Positions 11,815 through 21,474 of a DNA stretch of 64,000 bases are shown in pieces; position 1 is the stretch's first letter; each line of letters opens with the position of its first letter. Under the pieces are notes generated by a model that had not been told where the DNA came from, ran no database searches, and saw nothing but the letters and a program-made list of their open reading frames with translations. Origin of the DNA: Amoebidium appalachense (Eukaryota > Ichthyosporea); the NCBI GenBank assembly GCA_963693365.1, contig CAVNZM010000013.1:2418001-2482000 (forward strand), given 5' to 3'. The position numbers and the translations under genes were made by a program.

Positions 11815-12496
11815 GTGTGTATGTGTGTGTGTGTGTGTGTGTTTGTGTGTGTGCCGGCACGTATATGTGCGTGCTAGTATGGTCACGTACGGTACACCAG
11901 GTGAGTTTTGGCGGGATCAAGCTGCCCGACCGTGCCCACTCCAAGTAAGCGAGCTGTTTTCCCGTGACACACAAACGAGTTGTTGACCAGCTCATCGGTT
12001 GTAAAGATGTCATCAGTAAGAATTCTTGCCGATATGGTGGGCTTGTTGGCACGCCAGGCAGCCCGCACGGCCTTTTTGGTGAATGCAGCCTGTGGTAAAG
12101 CGAGAAAGGGAGGGAGGATGGGGGGGGGGGGGGGGGGGACAACATATGGAAGTGCCGAAAGATTAAAGTGTTGCTCACCTAACGTGACACGAAGCTTTCT
12201 TACGTGGTTTTACGTGGTTTCAAGACTACATCATCGTGCACCACCATGTTTGGTTGGTTGGTTTGGCTGTTTGATTAGGAGGAAACGGGGAAGTGGTGTG
12301 TGTGCCTGCGTGTGTGTGCGCATGTGCATGTACGTGTCTGTGTGTGTGTGTGTGTGTGTATGTGTGTGTGTGTAGGTTGGGTACCGGCCTGCAATACTAA
12401 AGGTATGCAATTCTTCCCCCCGGTTTGTTGTGCTAGCCGTTCTCCGTTGTGTGTGTGTGTGTGCGCGCACGCGAGTGTGTGTGCGTGTGTGTGTGT

Positions 12497-12552
<56 letters not shown>

Positions 12553-13263
12553 GTACCACAATGACAAGAAAACCCGTGAAGAGAGCCCTTCAACCAGAGA
12601 GTAACTACAAGGCGAAAACAAGTAGGTCAAGGTGGCAACTACTTTTGTTTCCTCTGTACTTTGCCTAGGTAAACCCCCCACCCCACCCCCCCACCTCCTT
12701 CCCCCCTTCTCCTCCTGCATTCCCCCCTTCTCCTCCTGCACAAAACAAAAAGGCGGCGGGGGGGGGGGTTGACCTCTTTGGGATAACTTGTCTTTCATTC
12801 TGTTCATATAAAGACAAAGTGTGGTCTCCGTATACTTATGACACACTGATAAGCCTTCCACTATGGCAGACAAAACTAGTCTTTTTACACACGTTTAGTG
12901 ACTTTTGAGACCCTTACCAGCAACAGCAGCGGGGAGTCTGGACGCAACTTCTCCCTGGAACCACTGCAGCGTACCGACGTTCATCTGCACCCAGGGGATG
13001 TACACAGTGCTGCCCACCGTGGGTTCCTTGGTTAAACTCTCTGGTGCCCTTTTGGCATCCCAACCTTCATTAAACTCGCAAAGCGACCGCAACTGGTACA
13101 CATCCATGTCACCATCGTGGGCCTGAACTACAAACCAACCACCTCCCAAATCAATGTGTTTCCACGGATTACCCTCGTAGCATTTATCAGGCTTTATGTC
13201 CTTTGGTGGGTACTTCTCAACTGGGAGACTGGCAGGCACCAGACTATAATTAGAGCCGCCCAT
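10698..13263 (-). CDS. BEN-domain-like protein, five exons (271 aa)
   Basis: Minus-strand exons 13263-12918, 12604-12557, 12441-12398, 12089-11891 and 10876-10698 (TAA) join in consistent phase. Donors are GTAAGG, GTACTT, GTATTG and GTACGT; every acceptor ends in AG. Exons 1, 4 and 5 are strong; exons 2 and 3 are short and less certain. The start chosen is the ATG at 13263; the frame is open further upstream but passes an acceptor-like AG. The C-terminal half ([19 protein letters not shown] ... [16 protein letters not shown] ... [10 protein letters not shown]) has the layout of a BEN domain: hydrophobic helix, 'D/EELxxxS', 'LDP' and a terminal helix with R/K. BEN domains bind DNA or chromatin proteins in animals and some viruses, so a nuclear role is an inference. 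The N-terminal half ([32 protein letters not shown]) is not recognised. Intron 2 is almost pure (CA)n. Confidence 0.65.
11099..11870. repeat. Compound (TG)n region inside intron 4 of the BEN-like gene
   Basis: Several hundred bases of (TG)n with scattered substitutions. A larger imperfect unit is duplicated: the segment with GGGCAAAGGGGCATATCAGA occurs at about 11163 and 11509, and the block with GTAGTGAGTGTGT...TGCCTCCCTGTGTG occurs at about 11330 and 11658. Confidence 0.9.
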
Positions 13264-13495
13264 GTTGGCAGATCGCTCAGTGAGGCTAAAGACACACCTA
13301 ATTCTAGCTGATATATGAGCTGTGAAGTGTTTAACTTCTGTGGGAAACTGTGACGTGCTGGTTGAAGTGGGCTGCAATTTCATACTAAACACCACGGATC
13401 GATGACCGTTTGTGTGTGTCCGTTTGGCCGTTGCCCGCCACTACTCTTCCACCAATCATTGATCGAAAAGTCAAATTGGGTACTGGCCCGGCCCG

Positions 13496-13810
13496 ATGGT
13501 ATGCCGGGTCAACGTGCAAGGAAGCTCGAAAAAAAAATCAACCCCTTCTTTTCCGTTTTCAAAACACAGCAGAACATATATTCCTAGGAACGTGCCGCAG
13601 TGTACCGTCGCAGAATGTCCGGCTATATCAGTATTATTCACAAGAAAAACAACCTTCGCCCAGTGTACGGAAACGGGATCTATAACACAATTCCTTTCAC
13701 CGAAAGAGGCAAACGTTTTGGTAGAAGAACTGCACAAGGTTCAAGCAGAAGAAAAACACATGTCTTACCGATCGTACTCCAACAACTTCGATTGGGTTGG
13801 CCCTGTTTGA
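13496..13810 (+). CDS. Possible exon, divergent from the BEN-like gene
   Basis: A 104-codon plus-strand frame with a protein-like second half (for example SPKEANVLVEELHKVQAEEK followed by an Asn/Trp-containing end). It has no recognised domain, no clear splice sites and no family match I can name. It lies 230 bp from the start of the minus-strand BEN-like gene, so the gap (13264-13495) could be a shared promoter. Equally it may be chance. Confidence 0.2.
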   Translation: MVCRVNVQGSSKKKSTPSFPFSKHSRTYIPRNVPQCTVAECPAISVLFTRKTTFAQCTETGSITQFLSPKEANVLVEELHKVQAEEKHMSYRSYSNNFDWVGPV

Positions 13811-14359
13811 GCATCTGGGTGAGCTGTTGTACCCAACTCTGGAACGGTCGAGAGACTTGTGTTTTTTGGCTGGAAGTTACACTAGGGAATTTCGTGAGTC
13901 CGTGCTCGATGTTATAGGGGATCTCGGTAATGTAAAAACTGATTTAGTAGTAATTTGTTAAATGGCCTACCCCACAACTGAGTACCAACAAATGTATGAT
14001 ATATATATATACGTGCGCATATATGCATGCATCACTGCAACCCCGGGCCATCCCTGCGCGCAGCGCCGGCGCCGGCCACATGGGCGTCGGAGGCGGCGTC
14101 AGTGCAGAGCGGTGCGCCTATTGGTTGAAGCTGTTCGTCGCACATTCCATTTCACGTTCCATTTATACGATAGAATACGGTGATACCAGCCTGTGCCAGG
14201 TGTGTTCGATTTTGGCTTCGTCTCACCAGCCACATTTCAGATTTTGTCGTTCGGCATCGCAAAAAGCCATATCACTTCATATTTGAACTTTTCAAAATCA
14301 CCTGGGCACCATGGTGCACCACACCACACACGGCGTGGCCAGCGGGGCCGGCTGAGTTT

Positions 14360-14841
14360 GGGGCTGAATTCGAAGTGAACTGGGGGAACTTTTTACCCCA
14401 GATGCGGTATGGCAGTTAGTCTCCCGCTACCCGTCCCGCAAAGCGTGCGGGCCGGACGGCATCCCTATGGCACTACTTAAGGTACTCATCCCTGCACCCC
14501 GACCCGAGAAAGATGAAAAGCGTGGCCCGCCGCCACCACTTACATGTATTCTTTAGCGAATTGTTTAGCTGGTATTCTGATGTCGGTATAGTGCCCTCGG
14601 AGTGGCTAGCCACCATAGTGTTTCCCATCAAGAAAACGGTTGCACGGGGTCCCATTCACGAATTTCGCCCTATCACCCTTACGTCCGTTTTTCGCCGATT
14701 ATTCGAAAGTGGCCTTTTACAGGCCTTTTCCCGTAACTGCACCCTTAAGCAGGCTTCCCAGCTCAGCCCTCTTCAGGCGGCGTTTCGGCATCGACACTCA
14801 TGTTACGCACAAATCCTCACTCTACATAATGCAACTCAAAG
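14360..14841 (+). pseudogene. LINE copy C, part 1: N-terminal RT fragment
   Basis: Plus-strand reading LFTPDAVWQLVSRYPSRKAC followed by GPDGIPMALLKVLIP, then one frame over FSELFSWYSDVGIVPSEWLA, FPIKKTVARGPIHEFRPITL and ILTLHNATQ. It aligns with the RT of LINE copies A and B in this window (PDAIWSVISSYSSSKSCGPD; SFRPITLTQ). The frame is lost near 14530, and the sequence stops exactly at the TIR element. This is the first of three pieces of one old LINE. Confidence 0.85.
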
Positions 14842-15682
14842 GGCCTGTTTGGCAGCACCCCAATAATCGTATTCGTATTTAGGCCCTAAATACGATCTAC
14901 TGTATTTACAAAATTTATCGTGGTATGCGTATTTAGGGCCTAAATACGGTTGGTGCCTTCCAAACGCTGTCAGGCGTGACTGGTCACATAAAATGTCGAT
15001 ACATGGTTCACGAGATCTGATTGGCCCTATTCGCACCCATTGATCATCCTTCGGTATTCCATGCATATAGACTGGTGCAGCTGTAGTCAGTATTACGTAA
15101 CGAACGGCAAAAACGAGTCACCGCCGGACAGTGAGTCTTGCTCTGTTTAACAATAGGTTAGAATGTCTGTTATTGAAGGGATACTGCCAGTTATTGCGGT
15201 GGCTAGCCTTGCTAGAGACCTCGTTTTACGTCACCAACGTTCGTCCCTGGCATTCCCCACATATCTGAACACATAATGAGTGTTAAAATTTGTCCTTGCC
15301 TATGCAATACTCGTTGTGCCTGCATGTCACCGAGTTTGTACATGTACATTTGATTGTTTTTTATTAATGCATATATCGGAGTCCAGTATTGTTTCAATGA
15401 TTATTGTGGCATATATATACAGTCTGAGCTTGTTATCATGCACCGCGTAGGGTTCCTCGTCCTCTATCTTACCTGTGCAGCCCAAATTCATGTGCCAATT
15501 TTAACTGAGAATGTACACAAAATGACGTGTATGACACCGACCTTCTAACATAGAATTGTTCACGTGCATGCGCCGGCATGCGTACTGTAGTAAAAATGTG
15601 CCCGCCGCGGCTTACGAGCGCTGTACCATTGGCTTGCTGATAGCCAATAAATGATGCGAAATGCTCTGATTGGCTAATTTCC

Positions 15683-15736
15683 TATATCGTATTTACGAAA
15701 ATCACCTCCGGAGGTGATTTTCGTAAATACGATATA
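15683..15736. repeat. Perfect 54-nt palindrome
   Basis: The left half TATATCGTATTTACGAAAAT plus CACCTCC is followed immediately by its exact complement, centred on CCGG at 15709/15710. A related CGTATTTAC motif recurs just downstream (about 15750). It lies within the TIR element. Confidence 0.95.
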
Positions 15737-16032
15737 AAAGCGATCCCTATCGTATTTACAAAAAATAAAAGCCCGCGGCGTGTTTGGCATGCCACGGGAT
15801 CGTATACGTATTTAGGCCCTAAATACGAATACGATAAAAAGGGGGGTTTACGCTGTTTACTCGAGGCAAAGAGAACCAGTCTCAGGTATGGGGGGGGGGG
15901 GTTTGCTCGGAATATCCCCTCAGCGGTATATCATGATCACGTACATAGATGTCGGGTGGTGACTATATATCAGGGTTTACTTTCTCTACGAGACACCATA
16001 AAGACTACAAGGAGAAATCAATTAGTTGGGGT

Positions 16033-16037
16033 TCCCC

Positions 16038-16086
<49 letters not shown>

Positions 16087-16118
16087 GGGCACCCCTCGGG
16101 ACACTCGGTATCAGCTGG

Positions 16119-16187
<69 letters not shown>

Positions 16188-16190
16188 TGC
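16033..16190. repeat. Poly-T run and (TG)n at the 3' end of LINE copy A
   Basis: A T run of about 44 nt (16039-16082) is followed by a unique 38-bp segment and then (TG)n (16121-16184). The (TG)n directly abuts the LINE 3' end. Confidence 0.95.
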
Positions 16191-16191
16191 G

Positions 16192-17040
16192 CTATAATTT
16201 TGTAGTGATGTGTTTCTCAAGCCAATCAATACATCTAATAAACAGGTCGTAGTTACGCGTGTTTAGTATAAAATCAAGGATGTTGTAATTTACAGGTAGG
16301 CTATCTTTCTGGGTGTCTGTTGTGAATGTGACGTGTGTGTGTTGCGGTATTATGTGGTCTATCAAACTACATTTGGCGATACATGACCGGTTAAACTGGT
16401 GTGTGTGTGTGTTGTTTGGGCATGCAAATGATGCCACCTTATACTTATTAGATCTCCACTGTATAGCACGTGTACAGTAAAAGCGTGGTAATTGATCAAT
16501 AATACCATCAGCTAGAGAAAGACCAGTTCTACAGGAAGGTAATATGTATTTAGGTGTTATACACTTGCGAGTGCCATATTTGGCAATATGGTTGAGGCGG
16601 TCAGTATATATAAAACGAGACACAAGGCTTAGTTTTTCAAGGTGTATGCTTTCATCGGGTCTAGTGTCGTGTGGTATCTTTTTCCATTTGTTATATTGCG
16701 TGATTATCTTGTGATTGTGTACATGTTTAATAAGTAAGTGGCAGTCCAAAGTCACACACACACTATTGCGGGGTTTATTTGTATTTGTGCCCAGGGGAGA
16801 AGGGGAGAGAGAGGGGAGGAAAGAGGGGAGAGGTGAGGAGGGGACAGGTCGGATAGAGAAGAGAGGGTGGGAGGGCAAATACTTCTTTAAGCGGCTTATG
16901 TGCTTATTGAATTTCAGCGCGAGATAGGATACTCTAGCAGCTATTGGGACCAGACCATATATCGAGAGCGTTACAGGCCCAGGTTTACAACAGTTGTTAG
17001 ATAGAAAGGAGGCAACTTCTGCTTCAAGGAAATTTGCCAA
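16192..17040 (-). CDS. LINE copy A ORF2, C-terminal region
   Basis: A 282-codon frame continuing ORF2 after frame breaks near 17200-17050. Near the end a Cys/His cluster (FACPNNTHTHQFNRSCIAKC) looks like the C-terminal zinc knuckle of many LINE ORF2 proteins. The same protein is encoded in LINE copy B (29344-30257), with for example SRLKKYLPSHPLFSIRP shared. Confidence 0.8.
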   Translation of the reverse strand: MANFLEAEVASFLSNNCCKPGPVTLSIYGLVPIAARVSYLALKFNKHISRLKKYLPSHPLFSIRPVPSSPLPSFLPSLSPSPLGTNTNKPRNSVCVTLDCHLLIKHVHNHKIITQYNKWKKIPHDTRPDESIHLEKLSLVSRFIYTDRLNHIAKYGTRKCITPKYILPSCRTGLSLADGIIDQLPRFYCTRAIQWRSNKYKVASFACPNNTHTHQFNRSCIAKCSLIDHIIPQHTHVTFTTDTQKDSLPVNYNILDFILNTRNYDLFIRCIDWLEKHITTKL

Positions 17041-17192
17041 GGGTTTAAGCGCTCTAGTTCTCTCTTTCTTGATCCAAGCGGCGAGAAGGGGTAAACCATA
17101 TTCACATGCCGGGAAGACAAAAGTGCGAATAAATGTAAGTCTAATAGAAGGATGGAGGGGTGTGTCTTTAAAAATATTAGCCGAGAAGAAAG

Positions 17193-18656
17193 CTAACCGC
17201 TTACTAGAGCCAACTCTACCCTCTTTTCGACCATATGGGGAAACATAACACCAACAGAATCAACCGGAACACCAAGATATTTGTATTCTGGAACTATAGG
17301 TACAGGTTTAGATGATAATGTAAATGTGTGTAAATTGTTAGCTATATCAGGTACAAGAACACCACATTTGTCTATGTTAAGGATCATAAGGTTTGCCTTG
17401 CACCACTCTGACACTACATCGAACAATCTTTGCAGGCGTCTAGGGGTACGGGCAAGGAGGGACAGATCATCAGCATAGAGAAGTGCAGGCGGAAAGTTAT
17501 TAATAGGGTCATCGTTTTCGGCGTAAATCTTGACAGCCAAATCATCTATAAATAGGTTAAACAAAAAGGGGCTAAGCAATGAACCCTGCAAGAGACCTCT
17601 AGTACGAGCAAAACCATATGAAAGATGCCCATTAACCACAGCTCTACCATAGGTTTGAGACAAGAGTGCTTCTAACAGAACACCAATGCAGTGTGGTACA
17701 CCCCGTGCAGCAAGCTTTTCCCATAGGAGACCAGGGGAGACAGAATCGTAAGCAGTTTTCCAATCAATAAAGCCAACATATTGTGCACCAACTTGCATAG
17801 AATCGTGCAGTGCCATTATTTGAACATAACATGAATTGTTTTTACGAAAAGCGGATTGGCATGGGTGTATGTGAAGAATAAATTGAAACCTAGGGTGATG
17901 TGCAAATAACCTAAGTAAGCAAGCTTCAAAGAATCTACGAACAACCTGGGTTAGTGTAATGGGGCGAAAGGATGATATGGGGCCCTCAGAGTCCTTCTTA
18001 ACTATGGGGATCACTAAGGTATCTAACCAAGATGACGGGACATGTCCACATTTAACACACCAAGAAAAGAGAGAGCTTAACATGATAGTAAGATCAGGTT
18101 TAATAGCACGATCACTTTCCTTTTGTGGGTAGGAGGGAACAAGGATTTTAAGAAACCCAGCAGGGAGTCCATCAGGTCCACAAGACTTACTAGAGCTATA
18201 ACTAGATATCACAGACCATATGGCATCGGGACTGAAAAAGGGGAGGATCGATTCTATGGGGATAGATGGGTCTACAGGCCACACAATAGGTTTCTGAGCG
18301 GGGGTCCTATCTTTAAACAGTTCCGAGAAATACTTATCAGAGTCTATGAGGGGGTCTCCAGTGGTATCACCAATAATACGAGCAGGGGGGCCAAATCGAT
18401 TCATACTAGCAAGCCGGCGCAAGCTTTCCTTTTGAGACAGGGGTTCACCTAGTCTAGCGGGAGTGGTGTTTGGTAACAAGAGAGCATCGGGATATTCCTT
18501 CCTACCACCGCCAGCATAATCACCGAGATCTATCAAATCATCAACAATAAAGTTAGTGCATGTTATGTATCTAGTACGAGATGTGAATCTGGCCTGGCTT
18601 GTGCAGATTCTAATAGGCGCATATATATAGGGTGTTTCGTAGCATAGCATACACAT
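17193..18656 (-). CDS. LINE copy A ORF2, reverse transcriptase domain
   Basis: A 487-codon frame with non-LTR RT motifs in order: KSCGPDGLPAGFLK, SSFRPITLTQ, QSAFRKNNSCY, GFIDWKTAYDSV, GLLQGSLLSPFLFNLFIDDL and catalytic ALLYADDLSLLA. It then has EYKYLGVPVDS (thumb). It copies the element RNA at a nicked target. The frame overlaps the endonuclease frame by about 94 nt (18563-18656), which implies a 1-nt indel between them. Confidence 0.9.
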   Translation of the reverse strand: MCMLCYETPYIYAPIRICTSQARFTSRTRYITCTNFIVDDLIDLGDYAGGGRKEYPDALLLPNTTPARLGEPLSQKESLRRLASMNRFGPPARIIGDTTGDPLIDSDKYFSELFKDRTPAQKPIVWPVDPSIPIESILPFFSPDAIWSVISSYSSSKSCGPDGLPAGFLKILVPSYPQKESDRAIKPDLTIMLSSLFSWCVKCGHVPSSWLDTLVIPIVKKDSEGPISSFRPITLTQVVRRFFEACLLRLFAHHPRFQFILHIHPCQSAFRKNNSCYVQIMALHDSMQVGAQYVGFIDWKTAYDSVSPGLLWEKLAARGVPHCIGVLLEALLSQTYGRAVVNGHLSYGFARTRGLLQGSLLSPFLFNLFIDDLAVKIYAENDDPINNFPPALLYADDLSLLARTPRRLQRLFDVVSEWCKANLMILNIDKCGVLVPDIANNLHTFTLSSKPVPIVPEYKYLGVPVDSVGVMFPHMVEKRVELALVSG

Positions 18657-19393
18657 ACATCAACTCTACCCCACTGTGACTTAAGCTGGGATAGACGGAG
18701 GCGAAAGGTGGGAGGGGGAGGGGGGAGCAGATCAAGGGAGATCTTAGGTAGGAAAAGGATAGGAGAGTGGTCAGATGACCTAGAGAGGTTAGGAGGGAGA
18801 GAGAGTTTTGACATGGTTGATGGCCAAAAGGCCACTCCCCAGTCGGTGTTGTGGGCATGGGATATTTGAGGGAACCGCAAAGTGTGACTTTGGACATACC
18901 TTGCTAAAGGGATAGCACGCTCCGGGGGCTTAGATGGGTACCCGACACTCACTTGCAGTGTGTCTGTGTGGTGGAGTCGCGTGTTAAAATCACCTAAAAT
19001 AACAGTGGACATTGGTAACTGTGACAACTCGTGAGTCAATTCGACAACCGACATAGATGGTGGGTAATATACAAAAGTAAAAACATTAGAAAGAAACTCT
19101 ATAGAAACCGAGAATTCCGTTTTTGCTACCGGTTTGCACTTCACTCTCACGTGTGGTGCGGCAAGTACAATAATGCCTCGGTTTTTCGCGTAACCGGGGT
19201 GTGTGGATGTGTCGACCAATGTAGAGTTGAATTTGTGGTGGTTTTTAAACTGTGTTTCGCAAATCACTGTAAACGTGTGGTTGTTTGTCTGTTGTTGTAT
19301 GTAGCTGATTTTATCGTCGAGTGTCCCGGGGGGGAGGCCCTTTTGGGGGCCCAGTGTCCGAGCATTCCAGAAGAAGAAGGATAAATTAGGCAT
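18563..19393 (-). CDS. LINE copy A ORF2, APE-type endonuclease domain
   Basis: A 276-codon frame with the AP-endonuclease-like motifs expected at the N-terminus of ORF2: FFFWNARTLG (Asn), VICETQ (catalytic Glu), VILGDFNTRL (Asp/Asn), WGVAFWPS and SRSSDHSPIL (Asp-His). It nicks target DNA for target-primed reverse transcription. The start ATG overlaps the ORF1 stop in the 8-mer ATGCCTAA, so ORF2 is probably translated by termination-reinitiation. Confidence 0.9.
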   Translation of the reverse strand: MPNLSFFFWNARTLGPQKGLPPGTLDDKISYIQQQTNNHTFTVICETQFKNHHKFNSTLVDTSTHPGYAKNRGIIVLAAPHVRVKCKPVAKTEFSVSIEFLSNVFTFVYYPPSMSVVELTHELSQLPMSTVILGDFNTRLHHTDTLQVSVGYPSKPPERAIPLARYVQSHTLRFPQISHAHNTDWGVAFWPSTMSKLSLPPNLSRSSDHSPILFLPKISLDLLPPPPPTFRLRLSQLKSQWGRVDVCVCYATKHPIYMRLLESAQARPDSHLVLDT

Positions 19394-20570
19394 CGGTTTG
19401 GTCCGACACCTGTGGGGTTGGTTCCCACTTGTCGCTTACGGGGTCGTATGCACGACCTTCCGCCAGCGCGAACAGTTCGCAGAAGAGCTCGATTTCCATC
19501 TCGCATCGGCGTTTGCGCTCGAGCAGTTTCTCACCAGAAAACATTGGTTCCTTCGTGTCCGTGTCTATCACGCTCGTAGCATCGTTTTCCAACTTTGCGA
19601 GGAACTCTTTTGCCTTGCTGATGCGTACACGACAACGTGTGGCGCACGCATTCTTAGCAGACACTTTACGTTCTTTGTCTGCTTTCTGAATGTTTTCCGG
19701 CGCGCATGGGTCGTAGCTTGGGAGGTGGGTGAAGAAGCTTCCACACCCCTTTGTCGCGTCACGGATGAACGCACGGTTATAGTCGCCCCGTACTGCTACT
19801 TCCAGCACATCGTATCCAATGAAGGACAGACAAAGGATGCGAGAGCACCGGAAGCCGAGAGCCTTGAAGATGGACCACATGGCCCTGTGTGGGCGTCTGC
19901 CGTGCTTGACTTTGAAATACACCCTCTCGTATTTGGGTGGGATGTTGATGTTACCGTTTGCTTGGGTGTTCCCCTTAGCCGGCGGTTTGGGAGGGGAGTT
20001 GCGGCGGTACTCGTTGCCTGCAAGAATGCTGGCATATGTTTCCTTGGCAATTTGGCGGAGCTCGGGTGTTTTACGAGAGTTCGCATATTCTAGGAACTCT
20101 GCCGGGAGCTGTGCTTCCGGTCCTGTGTTGTTTTGTGTTGGGGTGGAAATGTCTCCGTCGCGAGATGTTTGCTCATGAGTTTTGGGGTTTTGCGATCCAC
20201 TAATGTTTAGCTGGGCTGTGAGTGAATCAATGGTGAGCTTGAGTTGGGTATTTTCTGTTTGGAGTTTTTCTATCATGTTCTTGAGTGGTAACAGCTCATT
20301 TAGCTGTTTCTTAACGAGGGCAAGTTCTGCCAGTACTGTATCAACCGAAAGTTTCGGCATGGTTGTTATTGTGTTTCTACGGAGTGGTGTGGTGTTATTC
20401 TGAATGGGTAGTGTATTGTAAATAGGTGTTGCGCTTAGTCTAAGGCGATGTTTTTCTGGTTGTGCATCTGTGGTAGGTGTATCTGCTGGACGTTTTAATG
20501 GTCGCACATGTGTGATGGGTGTAGATGGAACTTTGAAAGAGGTTCTGAAACGATTATAGGCATGTGCCAT
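19386..20570 (-). CDS. LINE copy A ORF1 (394 aa, coiled-coil RNA-binding type)
   Basis: An intact frame from ATG at 20570 to TAA at 19386. After a basic, Pro/Thr-rich N-terminus there is a Leu-heptad segment (residues about 70-115, including VLAELALVKKQLNELLPLKN and LQTENTQLKLTIDSLTAQLN) typical of a trimerising coiled coil. A basic C-terminal half (for example KHGRRPHRAMWSIFK) could bind RNA. No CCHC knuckle is seen. The presumed role is as RNP packaging protein. The stop overlaps the ORF2 start. Confidence 0.85.
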   Translation of the reverse strand: MAHAYNRFRTSFKVPSTPITHVRPLKRPADTPTTDAQPEKHRLRLSATPIYNTLPIQNNTTPLRRNTITTMPKLSVDTVLAELALVKKQLNELLPLKNMIEKLQTENTQLKLTIDSLTAQLNISGSQNPKTHEQTSRDGDISTPTQNNTGPEAQLPAEFLEYANSRKTPELRQIAKETYASILAGNEYRRNSPPKPPAKGNTQANGNINIPPKYERVYFKVKHGRRPHRAMWSIFKALGFRCSRILCLSFIGYDVLEVAVRGDYNRAFIRDATKGCGSFFTHLPSYDPCAPENIQKADKERKVSAKNACATRCRVRISKAKEFLAKLENDATSVIDTDTKEPMFSGEKLLERKRRCEMEIELFCELFALAEGRAYDPVSDKWEPTPQVSDQTDA

Positions 20571-20793
20571 GACATGGATGGGGGTGTTCCCCGGCCCTTA
20601 GGGCCACGGATGGCCTGGTTTAGGGGTGGATGCGCGAAGGATACTATTTATTAGCAGATAATAAAGAGCGACATTTGAATCGATGTGTGCGACTGAATCG
20701 ATGTGTGCGACTGAATCGATGTGTGCGACTGAATCGATGTGTGCGACTGAATCGATGATAAAAAACCGTATTTAGCGCGCTACCAAACAGGCC

Positions 20794-21088
20794 CAAAGTG
20801 ATACGAGCACCTCGTATTCATCATTTTCGCGTCGACACGGTCACCTCCCCGCGTGGCCAATGGCCACTCGCGGTCCCTCCTCGCTCTCCCCCTTTGCGCT
20901 TCCCCACCCGACGCGGGGCGGCGCCCTCTTCTTTTCCCTTTAATGCCGCGCTCTTCTCGGCCTTACGGGTGCCTCCCGGCTCCCCTCGCCCTCTTTTTTG
21001 CCAACGATATTGTGCTTATGTCATCCGGTCCTATCGAACTACGGCAATACATTCGTGTGTTTGAACATTGGTGCCAGCGCAACGATAT
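20794..21088 (+). pseudogene. LINE copy C, part 2: RT catalytic region
   Basis: Resumes after the TIR element. The plus-strand reading includes ALFFANDIVLMSS followed by a segment ending VFEHWCQRNDMVLF, aligned with LYADDLSLLA...WCKANLMIL of copy A. The catalytic YADD is FAND here, and the region upstream of it looks deleted, so the copy is dead. It stops at the left end of the Ngaro-like element. Confidence 0.8.
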
Positions 21089-21443
21089 GGTTTTATTTGT
21101 GGAAATTATTGACATAAATATTTTTCTGGGTAAACACGTAGGATGGGTGTTCGATACCAACATAACCATGTAGGCTTCATTTCGTGTTTTAGCAGTTAGC
21201 GGTTGCCAGTGGCTGCCCGCACACGGGCACCTATTAGCCAGTCAAAACATCAGATACCACAGATCACTAGACCGAGTTATGATTGGCTCGGATCAGATTT
21301 CACATGTCACTAGATCGATTTTTGATTGGCTCAGATCGGTAGGCTTAGGTATATAAGCACGACAGTTTTTAGCAGATCAGCAAGCTACAAACACATCTTC
21401 TGTGTTTAGCATCCACAGCCTTACAGCTATATATTCCTTTTCA
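21089..21443 (+). repeat. Split direct repeat A1
   Basis: Left-end repeat of the Ngaro-like element, matching A2 at 25744-26092 almost perfectly. It contains ATTGGCTCGGATCAGATTTC and ATTGGCTCAGATCGGT sub-repeats and a TATATAAGC box at about 21351. Confidence 0.95.
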
Positions 21444-21474
21444 TTCTCCCTATCTTTCCCTACGCCGGTCAGCA

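Larger units (their letters stand above)
16190..20640 (-). mobile_element. LINE copy A, APE-type non-LTR retrotransposon, nearly full length
   Basis: Minus-strand order: ORF1 (20570-19386), endonuclease (19393-18563), reverse transcriptase (18656-17193) and C-terminal region with zinc-knuckle-like end (17040-16192), then a (CA)n tail. An 18-bp tandem repeat (GAATCGATGTGTGCGACT, about 4 copies, 20672-20757) lies at or beyond the 5' end. Only a few 1-nt frame breaks separate the ORF2 parts (near 18600, 17200 and 17100), so the copy is fairly young. It lies inside the TIR element. A second copy is at 29395-31625. Confidence 0.9.
14842..20793. mobile_element. TIR DNA transposon (or MITE) with 5-bp target duplication, carrying LINE copy A
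   Basis: Left end GGCCTGTTTGGCAGC (14842-14856) and right end GGCCTGTTTGGTAGC read on the minus strand (20779-20793). Both are flanked by CAAAG (14837-14841 and 20794-20798), a 5-bp target duplication. It interrupts LINE copy C. The interior has repeated TATTTAGGCCCTAAATA motifs near 14880, 14930 and 15810, and a perfect 54-nt palindrome. No transposase is seen; without the LINE (about 4.4 kb) the remainder is about 1.5 kb, so it is probably non-autonomous. A 12-bp TIR with a 3-bp AAA duplication is an alternative reading. Superfamily not assigned; a hAT-type with 5-bp TSD is one candidate. Confidence 0.7.

Noticed and set aside
19398-20178. Plus-strand frames opposite LINE copy A ORF1
   Set aside because: Antisense shadows of a clear coiled-coil ORF1 on the other strand.
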